A stretch of 64,000 bases of DNA from Choristoneura fumiferana (GCF_025370935.1 NC_133490.1:8784752-8848751); one strand, 5' to 3'. Shown: positions 47,117-60,500, counted from the stretch's first letter. Translations and numbers: made by a program. The notes: a model not told the origin generated them from the letters alone.

Positions 47117-47210
47117 ATAATAAATAATTTAATAATTGATATTTGAATATCAAGTAATTTAATAATTGATATTTGAATAATAAGTAATTTAATAATTCAA
47201 TAATTGAAAA
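47117..47210 (+). repeat. AT-rich short tandem repeat
   Basis: Units of about 32-39 bp around AATTTAATAATTGATATTTG, three imperfect copies. Confidence 0.6.
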
Positions 47211-47477
47211 TTTAATATTATAATAATATTTTTTGTCCATCCGTCATAATTTTGTTATTTTTTTACACCAAATTTTTTGGCTCAATCAGGCGCTGGCTCA
47301 CTCCGCGATTTTCGAGTATCGCGCCGCGCCACGCTTAACGCTTTTTCGGACTAGGCTAGTATTTTAGTCTAGTAGTGAGTAATTTAGTAGCGAAACGTGT
47401 CTAAACACCAAAAAAATTAGTCGAGCAGATTAGTTGGTAAGTAATTTGGTCGAGACAATCCATTTTATTCTGTTTCT

Positions 47478-48117
47478 AGGGTTCCGGAGCCAAAATGGCA
47501 AAAACGGAACCCTTATAGTTTCGCCATGTATGTCTGTCTGTCTGTCCGTCTGCGGCTTTGCTCAGGGACTATCAATGCTACAAAGCTGTAATTTTGCACA
47601 GATATATATGTTAATGTTAACTATGCCGACAAAATGATACAATAAAAAATTCTATTCTTTTTGGGGTACCTCCCATAGGCGTAAAATGAGGGTGATTTTT
47701 TTTTTCTCGTCCAACCCTATAGTGTGGGGTATCGTTGGATAGGTCTCTTAAAACCATTACTGGGTTGCAAAGACGATTTTCCGATTCAGTGATTTGTTTG
47801 CGAAATATTCAACTTTGCAAATTTTCATTAAAATCGAGCGTCCCCCCGCCCCTCGAAAACCTAAACCGGTGGGTGGAAAAATTTGAAAAAAATCAGGATG
47901 GTAGTAAGTATATCAAACTTTCAAGGAAAACTATAACGGCTAAGTTTGCTTGAGAATTATTAGTAGTTTAAGAGTAAATAGCAGTCTAAGGTACAAGTAA
48001 ACTTGGAAGATTCCGTATAAAATACGAAATCCTTAGAAAAATATTACTTAATTTTTTCGTAATGGCTACGGAACCCTATTTTGGGTGTGTCCGACACGCT
48101 CTTGGCCGATTTTTTTA
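47478..48117 (-). mobile_element. dispersed non-coding repeat R-A copy (reverse)
   Basis: Begins AGGGTTCCGGAGCCAAAATG and ends GTGTCCGACACGCTCTTGGC; near full length. A fragment of the same repeat lies at 46923-46970 in forward orientation. Confidence 0.7.
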
Positions 48118-48848
48118 GTAGTGAGTAGCGTCCCCCACCACGCGTCTGTGCTTACTCGGCCACCGGCTAAACAAGTCCGAACCTGTCAATTTCGTCGAGT
48201 TCAATGATCGATCGATCGAGTCGATGTTCATTACTTGGCGTGAAAATGTAGTTTCGAAATTTTGTTGTTTTGCTCCATGACTTTCGTAATGAACCAAACA
48301 AATAACAAGGTACTCTGCCAACCGAAAAAAAAATCGAACTTCTAAGTCTACCCTCGTTAATTATGAAATTTCACCAAATATGTACATTTTATTAAATTTT
48401 AATTTGCAATGACATATTTGTAATTTGTAAGTACAATATTGTCATCGATATCTACAGGTGTTTTCTACATATGTAAACTTTTATTAAGCAGCATTAACAG
48501 TTGTCATAATTGTAAGTTTTATAATTGTAATTTGTTTACTTATTTGTAAGCTATATTTAACAGCACTTCTCTTACAACTTAACAAATTTGACACTTTTTT
48601 ACAAAATTGTAGGATTGTAATTTTTATTAAATGGGGCCCTGCTTCACAAGTGTGTGCAGGTTTCCTCATCATGTATTCTTCACCGAAAAGCTCATCGTAA
48701 ATGTTATTTCGCACATAAATCCCAAAAAACTGAGAGGTTTGAATCAAAAACATTCTGCTTGTGAGGTCATAGGTCAACTACCAGACTACCTACCTATCAT
48801 GACTTATCATTATAAATGCAAAGTGTTTCTTTATACATACATGCATAC

Positions 48849-50201
48849 CTGGTAAGCTAAGTACGGGTATTGCAGCTTTGCTTAATCGCTGTTTATCATA
48901 ATGATATTTTTTTTCAAAATGATGATGACACACTCTTCTATTCTTGAAAACATATTTGTCATCGAGGTTAACAATATCACCACCAACATTCTGAACCCAC
49001 ATTCGAAATCTGTCCTTTTCCTTTGTTGGATCCGGGAATGCATGAAGACTTACATCTAAAAATAAAAATAACTTATGTTCTACTCTTTTTTTCAGATTCA
49101 TTTAAAGCACAAGTGCGCACTTGTTCTTACATATATGTGCACTTGGGCCTAATTCTCATAAAACAAATTTGAACTTGTGCCTCAAAAGCAAAAAAACGGA
49201 ACCCCATAAATGATCACATATAATGATCCCTCATACTTATAATATAGGTATATAAAGGCTTATATGATCTGTCTGTCTTTTAGGACCCTTTTTCTCTGGA
49301 AAGCGTGGAAGTAGCATCATCATCATTCCATCTGTTATCCTTAATCAGAGACATAGCATATTTTTCCACATGGGACGATCTTCGATGTGGAGGTAGCATG
49401 TCAAAATTAATATCAAATACTCAAACCTGCTGCGCAGTCCCTTGAAGCTATGTAAAAATTAAACTTCAAAGTCAACCCGATCAAAATATACCCTCATTAA
49501 AAAAGGTGTATCCATACAAATTACCTGCAAGCTGTCCTAAAAACTTGAAATTTGGTAAAAGGCTAACTTTTATAGCAAAACCCTAACTTTTCAGTGACCA
49601 AGTGACCAATATAAATACATTTTGCTTAGGCGCAGGGCTCAGCTAAAGCAAGAAAAGCAGGACTCGAATCCCGTGATAGTCGGAACTATTCGTACCAAAC
49701 CTGCGGTGCTCGAGTCTTGACTCGCATTTGGCCAGTTTTTTTTCATATTTTATTGAGGTCTTGGTACATCTGATCAGCCTTATTGGGAGAGAGACTCCAG
49801 GCATAATAACAATGTGATGTGGCTGCGGCGCCAAAAACATTGATCAAAAAAATAAATAAAAAAATAAACCCTATTTTAACAACAGTTAATGATTAATTAT
49901 TAAGCTTTTAAATACAGTTAGGGGCTGTTTCACCATCCATTGATTAGTGTTAACTGGCGGTTAGGTGTGATGCCGTCTCTATTTGTTTTGTTCGAATAGA
50001 CGGAGACGGCATCACATTTAACCGTCAGTTAACGCTGGATGGTGAAACAGCCCCTTAGAATGTATACCTAGCGATATCATTTGCCTTTGCCAAGCTCAGT
50101 TCAATAGGTATTTCATGAGAGAAACTAATTTATTAGAATGGTTAGGTACCTTTTCCACTTCTTGTCATGCATTCAGGCACGCAGCAAATGAGAAAAGACA
50201 T
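48849..50201 (-). CDS. THAP head B (two-exon THAP)
   Basis: First exon 50201-50150 begins ATG and encodes MSFLICCVPECMTRSGK, carrying the N-terminal THAP Cys set; donor AAAAG|GTACCT, phase 1. Second exon 49055-48849 (207 nt; acceptor TTTTAG|ATGTAA) encodes VSLHAFPDPTKEKDRFRMWV, VFKNRRVCHHHFEKKYHY and AAIPVLSLP, completing the Cys/His ligands and the C-terminal AxP motif; donor CCAG|GTATGC, phase 1. The 207-nt length equals that of plus-strand head alpha, and its FPDP..RFR.W pattern matches heads beta and gamma. The first exon is too short to show in an ORF scan and was found from the CCVPxC pattern. Confidence 0.75.
49921..50054. mobile_element. PIF/Harbinger-type MITE
   Basis: Palindrome with GGGGCTGTTTCACCATCC ends and TTA on both sides (49918-49920 and 50055-50057), close to the copy at 9163-9302. 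It sits in the intron of head B, about 100 bp from its first exon. Confidence 0.8.
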
Positions 50202-51492
50202 AATATTTAACAAATACGTTCAGTAGTGAGATAATAGATAATAAAATCAGTCGATCTCGTCTCAACGCTAAATCAGAAGAGAATTTAACGGAGGAAGCAC
50301 TAAAACACTTTAAAAACTTCACAAATCAAATCACTCAAAAAACAGCAAAGGTTGGAAAAACAGTAACCACAAGTTTTCTAAAACTTTGCAGACATAACCC
50401 ACATTTTGATTTTTTACCGAAGGGGAAAGCAACATTATTTATCAATACCGTTGTTATGAAATAGGATGCCTAAGGAATTAGGATGGATGGGTACGGTGAC
50501 ACATGTCATTAAGCAATTGAAGGGTTGTGACAATGTAAATTCGAATCGATTTATTGCGATTCTCGATTAAATATGCTAAGGGTGTGTAATCGATTCAATT
50601 AGTGATAGTTTATATTTAAACTAGTTTTTGCCTGCGGCTTCACCCGCGTAGCAAGTGTTTTTGCTTGTCTATCGGGATCTCACAAACCATGCGGTCTTCT
50701 TTGGCACTATATCAAAACCAATAACGGTAAAAAAAAAACCAAATTGAATAACAAAGTAACTGTTCAAAACATCAAACAACACGAAACACTCGATACAAAG
50801 ACACTACAGAAATAGAGTTCCGTTTTACGCGATAAAAGTTTACGAGATTAAAAATTATCTTTTTAGTTTTAAAACATAATAATACATTTTTAAGTGGTTT
50901 TTGTATATTATTACGAAATCTTTTAAGCTATATAGATATTTGTTTTTTTTTTGTTCTTTCGGGATTCAAGTATATTTTTTTTATAAATTATTGGCCTGAA
51001 ACGTTCATGGCATGGAATGGAACTAACGCAAGTGTCATCGTACCCATTCTATCCGAAAAATATTATTATAGAGCTACTATTCTTGTAATCTGTGATCAAA
51101 GAGTATATAATCACTGCGTTTTAAGAGTCTGAACTCTCCATACAAAAAATTGACCATGATTGTAGTATGAATTCAGTGCATTTTGGTTGCCAATATCAAG
51201 AAACGAACTGCACAGACTAAACATGGCTGAAAAAGTCACATTGACAAGTAGTGTTGTTAGGAACAGTCGAAATTATAACAGCATAGTGTTGTGCTTTTTT
51301 ATCGATATAGATTGTCAAAAAACGGCACGTAGTGGTGCGCTTTTTATTAATTAAATGATCGAATTAAAGAAAAAAAAAAGAAGTTGTTTTCTTAATAATA
51401 ATTTATTTTCATGTCATGGACAGGGCTTGTTAACGTTACCAAATTCACACTATAAGTAACGTTAAAATTTTTTCATTGTTATTTTTGATTAA

Positions 51493-51798
51493 GCCGTGGT
51501 GGCCTAGTGGTTTGAGCTATCGCCTCTCAAACAGAGGGTCGTGGGTTCAAACCCCGGCTCGCACCTCTGAGTTTTTCGAAATTCATGTGCGGAATTACAT
51601 TTGAAATTTACCACGAGCTTTGCGGTGAAGGAAAACATCGTGAGGAAACCTGCACAAACCTGCGAAGAAATTCAATGGTGCGTGTGAAGTTCCCAATCCG
51701 CACTGGGCCCGCGTGGGAACTATGGCCCAAGCCCTCTTGTTCTGAGAGGAGGCCTGTGCCCAGCAGTGGGACGTATATAGGCTGGGATGATGATGATT
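51493..51798 (+). mobile_element. tRNA-derived SINE1, best copy
   Basis: Head: gccgtggtggcctagtggtt (box A region) and GGGTTCAAACCCCGGCTCG (box B). Then TTTACCACGAGCTTTGCGGT and TGCCCAGCAGTGGGACGTAT, ending in a GATGATGATG tract. Reference copy for the fragments at 7290, 24110, 30165 and 38095. A tRNA-like head only, not a tRNA gene. Confidence 0.75.
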
Positions 51799-52228
51799 TT
51801 TGATTGTGTGGATCGTAAGTGAAAAGAAACACATTTTACAAGATATTATTATTATTATTTTATTGCTGACTGTGCTATATGCCCCTGGTTACCAAAGTAC
51901 TCGACAAGACGACAAACAAGTCCAAACTCGATGCAGTTGTGTGGTTTATCACGTGTATATTGCATGTGTATTGATGGTATTTATTAGGGTTATGGTTTAT
52001 GGGGGCGACTGAAAAACATGAGGACTTTGTTCAGCAAGGCGCAGGCATAAGCTGAGTCGCTGTCCCTTTTGATAGTTTGATTGTACTTATTATTTGTTAT
52101 GTACCTAAGTAGAATTTGTAAACAAACTATTAAATCAATATCTTTTATTATTTTATTATTATTATTATAAGATGAAGTAAGTCAAGTTGCAATAGAGATA
52201 AATTGAAAATAAAATAAAAAGTGTTTAC

Positions 52229-52650
52229 CTTGGCTGCTTCTTGCCATCTTTAGGGGAAACCTTTTAAGAATTTCTTCAGAAAGAGGTGGCATGGTAAGTC
52301 CCAATTTTGGTATGGCTTTCTTCTTCAGCCGGGTTTTCGATTTTGTGAAATCTTGTTTATCAAAATGATTTCCACATACGTAACGCAATTGGTGAAGTTT
52401 TGGAATGGGTAAAAATGCAAGGTCCTCCTTGCCAACTACTTTCACCCACTGCTTACAACTGAAATGAAATTTAATTGTCGTGATACTATATAATACGAAT
52501 TGACGTCGGCCAGCCGAATATAACCTCAACACCTATTATCAGATTTATCAGTAACTTTACTTACACATGTTCACTTAGAGGAAATCTAGCAAAGAAAATT
52601 TTGTTTTCACAATGTCTTTCTTGAATACTACAAATTTCGCATCTCCTCAT
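52229..52650 (-). CDS. THAP head A (outermost, two exons)
   Basis: Exon 52650-52565 encodes MRRCEICSIQERHCENKIFF and ARFPLSEHV; the Cys pair has CxxC spacing. Donor CATGT|GTAAGT, phase 2. Exon 52458-52229 (acceptor TTTCAG|TTGTAA) encodes CKQWVKVVGKEDLAFLP, YVCGNHFDKQDFTKSKTRLK and KKAIPKLGLTMPPLS, and ends in phase 1 after KMARSSQ. The intron position differs from heads B to D, so this is an older or separate THAP type. It may join the shared tail (phase fits) or be the start of an independent THAP gene. Confidence 0.75.
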
Positions 52651-53396
52651 GTTGAATGGTTTCTTAGTAAAGCACAGCCGCGAAAATAACGGTAAAAACT
52701 AGAGTCCTGTCTCGAATAAATGCACTTTAGTGAAAGAAAAGTTAATGCGGAGGAGAAATAATCTCAAACTCAACGCTTTTAACAAAACAAAACACCAAAA
52801 TACACGAAAATACAAACACAAAATCTCGCGAAGGCGTCCGTTCACACGCAGCAGATGAAGGTTTGTGGGCTGCCATATAAAATTGAAAAATAGAACTAAA
52901 ATTTTTTCATTTACTTAAATAAAAAAGGATATCTAGTCAAAATTATTTTTATATTGTATTCTTTATCTTAGTAATATTTTATTCCGCTTATTTTTTTTTC
53001 ACAGCTTAAAATGTAATAATTTAAGTGAAATCCTCTAAGCAAGCACAGATCATTTCATAAATATGGCAACCAATAAGTTATTTTGGAGAGGTTGGTACAC
53101 AAAATGTACTAGCTCCGTACATTAGTTTTTTTGTATGGAGTTTCAACCCACTGTCTGTGATTGTACAATACTGCTATACATGAGAAGCGTGGACTGGACA
53201 GTTGTTTGTTTTGTTTACGTCTTTTTACCATCTGAGTAGGTATACACACAAGGTATACATAGTGTCTCTTATTTATTAGCTTGTCTAATCTAAAACATAG
53301 TGATTTTGCTGTTTTCGATTTGTAAGACTTGACTGACGTTGTGTGGTTATAGTTGGGTTATAGTGTTGGTTGTTACGATTTCACACTCTTTTTGTA
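52651..53396. promoter_or_regulatory. divergent promoter gap between the two THAP-ZZ units
   Basis: 746 bp separate the start codons of minus-strand head A and plus-strand head alpha, which point away from each other. Nothing codes here. No clear TATA box or tandem sites could be picked out, so the call is from geometry alone. Confidence 0.45.
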
Positions 53397-54534
53397 ATGT
53401 CTAATTTCAATCGAAAACGTTGTGTTTTTGGATGTACCACTATAGGTTTGTACCTTGTATAAGTACTTATATACTTCTTGATTTTTTTTTATAGTACAGG
53501 ATTATGCATAGCATCAATAAGTTGCGTCTAAAAATGTGTTTAAGGTTATGTTTATTTTTCCATATTGACGATATTGCAACGATATTGACTGATAGATACT
53601 TATTGTAACAAAAAAAATAATTAAAGTATTAAAAGCTATAGAATACGCAAAATACAGGGTAGCTTGCCTATTTGATAAAATATTGGTGAAAAAAAGTATG
53701 AAAAAAGTTTAATTTTTGAACTACTTACATAAACAAAATTTTAACGTCTATTTTAGGGTTGCCATACGTCGCGGTACGCCGGGACATGTCCCGGTTTGAA
53801 CCATGGTGTCCCGGCGTCCCGGCCGATAAGCAAATTGTCCCAGTTTAGAAATCATACTTATTTACTACCCTATTTATTTACGACTGGCTGGCTGGACTTG
53901 GTAAATAATAATATACCTACGATATAGGTAGAGTCATTCATTAATGTCTAATTTTGTTAAAATCACGCGTCTTCGTGGATGGCACTAGGTATAAACACTA
54001 CTAACTAGCTAAACTACCATATAACATAGCCGATAACATGCATTTTTTACTTTGTAGCAAAAAGCGTCTACCAACAGAGAACCAGACTGGCGGATTGCTG
54101 GCATTGATTGACTGTGTTAAAAGTTGTTTTATGTCTAGGCAAGGACTAAGTTACATATAATTGTTGTAATAAATAAAAGTTCCTTTTTTTTCTACCCTTA
54201 TTTTCCTACCCTACTACTTTTTCTTTGAATGTCCCAGTCTGTGTCCCCACACTTATGGCAACCCTAATCTATATCTTACTGTTAGAAAAAAAGCTTCTGC
54301 TGATTAATGTGTCTTACTATATTCCAGGTGTGTCCATACACGATTTTCCTAATCCAGACAAATTTCCTGAGCATTACCAACGCTGGGTAGAAATTGCAGG
54401 GAAACCACTAAAAAATTTGACTCGCTATGAAATATACAGGAAAAAAAAAATTTGCAATATTCATTTCACTAAAAAGGATTGGAATCGCAACAACCGTTTA
54501 AATGCATTGGCCCTGCCATCGCTGTATTTACCAG
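53397..54534 (+). CDS. THAP head alpha (two exons)
   Basis: Exon 53397-53445: MSNFNRKRCVFGCTTI with CxxxC; donor ATAG|GTTTGT, phase 1. Exon 54328-54534 (207 nt): VSIHDFPNPDKFPEHYQRWV, KICNIHFTKKDW (Cys and His ligands) and LALPSLYLP; donor CCAG|GTATTA, phase 1. A complete C2CH THAP domain. The 0.9-kb intron holds a 511-bp element. Confidence 0.83.
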
Positions 54535-57500
54535 GTATTACCATAACTATAATTTTTGACCTATTCCCAGTTTTCCGCACCCCTTTGTAAACACTGAACT
54601 GAACTACTGGGCAGACATTAAATTCATAGTTGTCTGCGGTTTGCGGTTCAAAAAGGTAGGATACATTTACATTTCCACAAGTACACACTTATTAGGTGGT
54701 TGCGTACTGCTAGAAATTGCCTCCCATTTGTTCCCATCTGTGGACAACTGGGGAAAAATGTTCACAGTAGTTCACACTTTTTCATTTGATACAACTTTAT
54801 GTTGCTATTCAGTGGTTAGTTGGCACTTTAATTAATGTAGATATTGGTTTAACATCCTGTATCTGGGTGTTTTAAAAAACACTGTTAACTGGTTTGAAGA
54901 ACAGATAATGCATAACATTGTTATTAGCTACAGTTGCTTGATTTGATAACACTGTACTGTACCTACATAAATAACACAGATCTCAAAACTTTAAGAAAGA
55001 GTTCTTGGGGATTTGGGTTTCAGGGTACTACCTATGTTATTGATTTTTTCCTTGGGTAGAGAACTGTGTACGCACGCATCCGTGAGGCTGACATGATTAC
55101 CTGGAGTGAAAATTGAATTAATATACTGTTTTTTTATGAAAATAGTTTTGGGTAACTCCACTGACACTGCTTTTGATGAATGGCTAAACTGGCCCTATGC
55201 CCCTATACTACAAAGTGCCAAATACGAACTTTGTATCTTGACATCGTCCCGCTAACGCTTATACAGGTGTCCCAGGGCTATGCTACATGGAGGAAAAGTA
55301 TCTTAAATATTGGAGATACTTAGACAATTTTACTGAAAAAAGAATTAATTGAATTGAATTACTTTTATAAGACTGTCTATCTTCAATTTCCCTCCATGTG
55401 GCATAGCCGTGGGACACCTGTATTATTTAATAAGAGAGAGACCGTAGTAGCCGTGGTACCGTAGTAGCCCCCCTGGGAGGCTAGTACCAAGGCCAGCAGG
55501 GCTACTACGAAACTTAAAGTTCGTGTCGTGCGGTCCCTCTGACACTTATACTATTTAATACGAGAGCGAGAAGGACGGTACGATACGAACTTCGAGTTTC
55601 GATTTTTGTAGTAGCCCTGCTGTCTCGAAAGAAATCGAGAGTTCGCTCGGTCAACCAAGTAGCATATAATTTTACTATTATTATAGAGACCGATATTTAT
55701 GTACAATTATTAAAAAAACGCATCAACACAACTTATACATGTAATGAATGTAACAGGGAAAATATTGAAACAGTAGAGATTCCTTGCAAAATTGTATACT
55801 GAACTGAAGTGAAGAGTGAAACGGAACGCATTTTCTTCATACGTCAACATCAACATGAAAATGTCAATTCGTTCGTTTCGTTCGTGTTTACTACTTTGAC
55901 ACTGGCGAAATTGTCCTATTAATTAGGACAGAAAAGCCATATTTTAAAAGAGAAGAAGAAGACCTACCACTGAGCAAGTAAATTTAAGTAATCACTATAC
56001 GGTGACCTACGATGTTTGACTGAAACTTAATTCGATCGAAATCAATTCATTCAGATTCTTAGGGAATGAGCTTAGCTAGCATTTTTTGTACGAATTTACT
56101 TTTTTTTCGGACCCCGATGATTCTGTTTCTGGCTTATTAAGCCCTGCTTATTTCAAGACTCCATTATCTTCTTTGTGGTTTGGTTATCATAATTACTTCG
56201 ACCATGAATTCTGGTAATGAAAAAAAGTGTTGTGTGCCAAACTGCAACAAAACTAGGAGAAATAAAGGTACCTAATTGATTTATACATAAAACCTTTTGA
56301 TACAGTGGTATTTTTGAAATATGCTTGGTCTGTGTAAAGTTTTAAGGTTGCTCTAAATACGTTAATACTTAAATATTTATTTAATTTCTCCAATTTTGTT
56401 TGATAGATTCAGACAATGTTACGCTTACGCTTCACCAGTTTCCAGACCCTAATAAAGATCCTGAGAGATTTCGGACTTGGATTTATACAATAAGTGGTGA
56501 AATTTTGGCTTTAGACAACAATGCAATTTTTAAAAAACGCAGAGTTTGCCACTGTCACTTTGAGCCGAGATATCACACAAGCTGTAAAAAACTGAGTAAT
56601 ATTGCAGTCCCAACCTTGTGTTTACCAGGTAGTATATTTTATTAACCTTACCTTTTTTTACTAGGTAGTATATTTTATTATTTTGCAAGTGGTAGGACCT
56701 TGTGCAAGGTCCGCCCGGATTGCTACCACCATCTTGCTCACTAATCCTGCTGTGAAGCAGCAGTGCTTACACTGTTGTGTTTCAGCATGGAGAGTAAGAC
56801 AGTTTGGTGAAATTACTGGCACTTGAGGTATCCCATCTTAGGCCTCTAGGTTGGCAACGCATCTACAATAATACCTCTGGTGTTGCAGATGTTTATGGGA
56901 GGTGGTGATCTCTTACCATCAGGAGACCCACTTGCTCGTTTTCCATCCAGTTGAATAAAAAAATAAACAACCCTTGCATTGCATGTGGTGTAGTGCACCC
57001 TATCATCTTAACCGGGGTTCCTACTCTATCAAACAAATGTAGAGCTTGGCGAGGGCAGAGAGGAGAGTTCCCTGTAACCTAAAGTGTTTTTGTAGAAGTG
57101 CAAGTTGTGCAACTCTACCGGGGTTACTACCGTGCCTTTTCCAAAAGTACAAATAAATGCAGAATAGTTTGGTCATCCTTTGTATCTTTCATGATTTAAT
57201 TAAAATACTGTATGTTGAAACTACAAGCCTAAAAGTTTTGATCTATTCTCACATCCATTACAGACCATAGAGCAAGAGAGAGCTTTTCATAGACAATATA
57301 CATCTACAGAATCATCTTAACAGGAACACATTCTGAAATTACCAATCTTATAACACTAAACAAACAATCTTTAACTAATTTTTTGCTTAGTCAAAATGTG
57401 GTCTAAAGAAAAAAACTCAATATAGGATTGCCTGGAAAAATCTTGCCAAAAGTCCTTTTTTCATAGTTATTTGTGATACCGTTAGTGTTAACAATTTGTT

Positions 57501-60500
57501 CCTATTTGTTAAGAAGATAGTGAAAATAAGCGAGGGTGTTGCGCGAAACAAAATACTTAATGCCAGATTTTGCATCATCACTAGACCCCGTTATCGGAGG
57601 TGCAATTTGGTAGCTCATTCTTAGGGACGGGTTTTTTTTTATATTATCATGCAATCAGTTGGGGGACTATGAGCAGACAAGTTGCGTGATCAATGGCGTG
57701 TAAAGGTGGCTCCCCAGCGAGAGACCATTCTATCTGTGGCGGAATCTTCATATTAGTTGATCCAGTTCTAGGATTCTGCGCCTCTTAAGATGTATTATCT
57801 GGTCAGGCTCAGTGAGTAACCCTGCCAGCTGGTTAGGGTGGCATTCAATTCGCTTCTTGTATTTTGTTGAATATGACTGAATTTCTTGTTTCACTGTGTT
57901 AATCCTTAGATGTTGATGGACCTCTGAATTCCTGATGAACCAGGGTGTGTTGGCAATTTGCTTAAGTATAGTTAGAGTCACATGCAGAGCCCCACAGCTG
58001 GATGCCATATGTCCATATTGGTTTCAGGACAGTTTTGTATATGAGAAGCTTGTTGTCCAGAGACAGGACGCTATTTCTCTCAAGCAGCCAGTACAACCCA
58101 CGGAATCTTAGGTTGAGTTGATCCCTTTTTGCTCGGATATGCTATCTCCAGGTTAGCGTACGATCGAAATGGATTCCCAAGTACTTCACTGAGTTGTTAT
58201 GGGGTAATAGTTGGTCACCAAGTTTGACAGAAGGGCAACCCTAAAAACCATAAAATTAGTAATGACCGCGATAGTCTACAATATTGTGTTAGGGAATTTT
58301 CTTTTTATTCATTCGACTTTCGGCTGTTGCATTTGTGTTGAGCACGACTTTGTACGACGACCGGAAGACGGCGCAATTAATCTAGGACAAAGACATAATA
58401 CAAGTAAAGAGCCTTCTTTTCACGATCAATTACTTATTCCTTTTTTTAGATTTCGCTTCTCTCATTTTGACTGGACTGACACGCGTTTATGTGGACTTGA
58501 TTATTTTTGCGTTGCAAATTGGATTTTTTTAACATGTCGAAGAAATGTTGTGTGCCGAACTGCGATACAAAAAGTAAGTACCTATTTGCTTTTAATTTTA
58601 GTACAATTTCATCAGTTTTGTATTGCGCGGACTGTAACCAATTTAATTTGCCTATTCAACAATATTTCTGTGATTTAAATAATTATTTGCTATTGATCAA
58701 GTAAAAAGATACATAAAGCTAAATTTATCCTAAATCCCGATATAGTCTTTTTATAAGTTTACTAGCTGTTGATACGGGATAAAAACTATCCTATGTCCTT
58801 TCCAGTCTCAAACTTTGTACTAAATTTCATCTAATCGGTTCAGTGGTATCTACATGAATTTGAATAAAAAAAAGAAACACATTTATTAAATTAATCAAGA
58901 TCACACAATTATTTGCTTATTTAATTTTATTGCTCTTTCAGTTACAGATAATATTATAATGCATCTATTTCCCAATCCGGACAAGGATACGGAAAGATTT
59001 AATGTATGGAAGGACGCAATTGGCGGTCATATTCTATCATTGGATCCTCATACCGTGTTTGATCTCCGGAAAGTTTGTCACCTGCATTTTGAGCCTTGCT
59101 ATCATACCCGCAGCAAAAGACTTACTCGAAACGCAGTTCCTACCCTGCAACTGTCAGGTAAAACTTTTTATTTTACATTTTTTGAACACATTAAAGCAAA
59201 TAGAAAATAACCCTCCTTCAGGCGGTCGGGTAATAATTGATTTATTAAATTAACAAAACTTATTTATAGTTGTATCGAAGCTCGATTATTACCTATGACA
59301 ATAACATTATGTATACCTTGCACGTAGTTTATATTTTTATAACTGAACCTGTTCAAATCTTAAATAAATAATAAACAAAACTTTTTTTTTGTTTTATTGT
59401 ATTTACGTTTGAAGATCCTGGTATGTATTTAAAATGAGTTCCGATTTTTTCAAAGACCTCATTTTGAATATTCACTAGCCGGGAAGTAGTCAATACTAGC
59501 TAAATTAGCGAACTATTATGAATGTTATAAGTTGACTGGTTTAGACCACGAGATGTCACTAGGCACTATGTGTCGGAGTGACATCTCTCTCTATCTCAGC
59601 TCAATATACGAAGGTACTCTGTGCTTCGCAAGTTCCCTCGTTCGTCGTTGTTTGATGTTTTCAATTATGGAAAATGTGATGTGGATGTGATGTATGGCTG
59701 TTATTTAATTGATTTTACATTTCATTTTCCTTTCATAATTTACTACGAACGCGTACCTAAATGCAAACATGTATGAAGTATCCATTATATTATAGGTATG
59801 TAGTTTGTGGTAGTAGTGACACCGGATAGTTATAGAGGGCGCCAAGAAGCCGTTGCTTAGATGTTTCAGCTTATAAGAGAGGTATCTTTATATCCAGTAT
59901 TTAAAAGTACTCTATGACTTCATTCATACACACGTCTTTGCAAATGTTATGACCGTAAATCACCCATCTCACTTACCTATTATGAACTTCGGAGATTAAA
60001 ATAGGTTTGTCGTGTCCGCTTAGCAAATTGAACAGACCGTAGATATTGATTAATATTTCTGTTTAAAAAAAAATTCTTTTCCACAGATCAGAAGCATATC
60101 AACAGCACAAAAATCGAAGATGTGAATTTGAAATCCAAGGAGTCCCAAAATCAAAGGGATTTCCTTATTGACCATACATATAGCTTGCTTGAGGATTCAA
60201 AATGTGGTAAGTAAGATATATTCATCATCATCATCATCAGCCCGAAGACGTCCACTGCTGGACATAGGCCTCCCCCTTAGAACGCCACAATGAACGACAA
60301 CTCGCCACTTGCATCCACCGGTTTCCCGCTACTCTCACGATGTCGTCAGTCCACCTGGGGTGCCAAAGCTTCGTCTTCCGGTTCGTGGTCGCCACTCGAG
60401 GACTTTTCCCCCAACGGTTATCTGTTCTTCGAGCGATGTGGCCTGCCCATTGCCACTTCAATTTGCATATTTTTCCAGCTATGTCAGTGACTTTAGTTCT

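Noticed and set aside
51493..51565. Possible tRNA gene (box A and box B present)
   Set aside because: It is the head of a dispersed repeat with at least four related copies in the window and a mispaired cloverleaf; called SINE1.
58211..58678. 155-codon open frame on the plus strand
   Set aside because: It overlaps a decayed LINE end and then the first exon of head gamma in a different frame; the THAP frame with CCVPNC and a proper donor is the real one.
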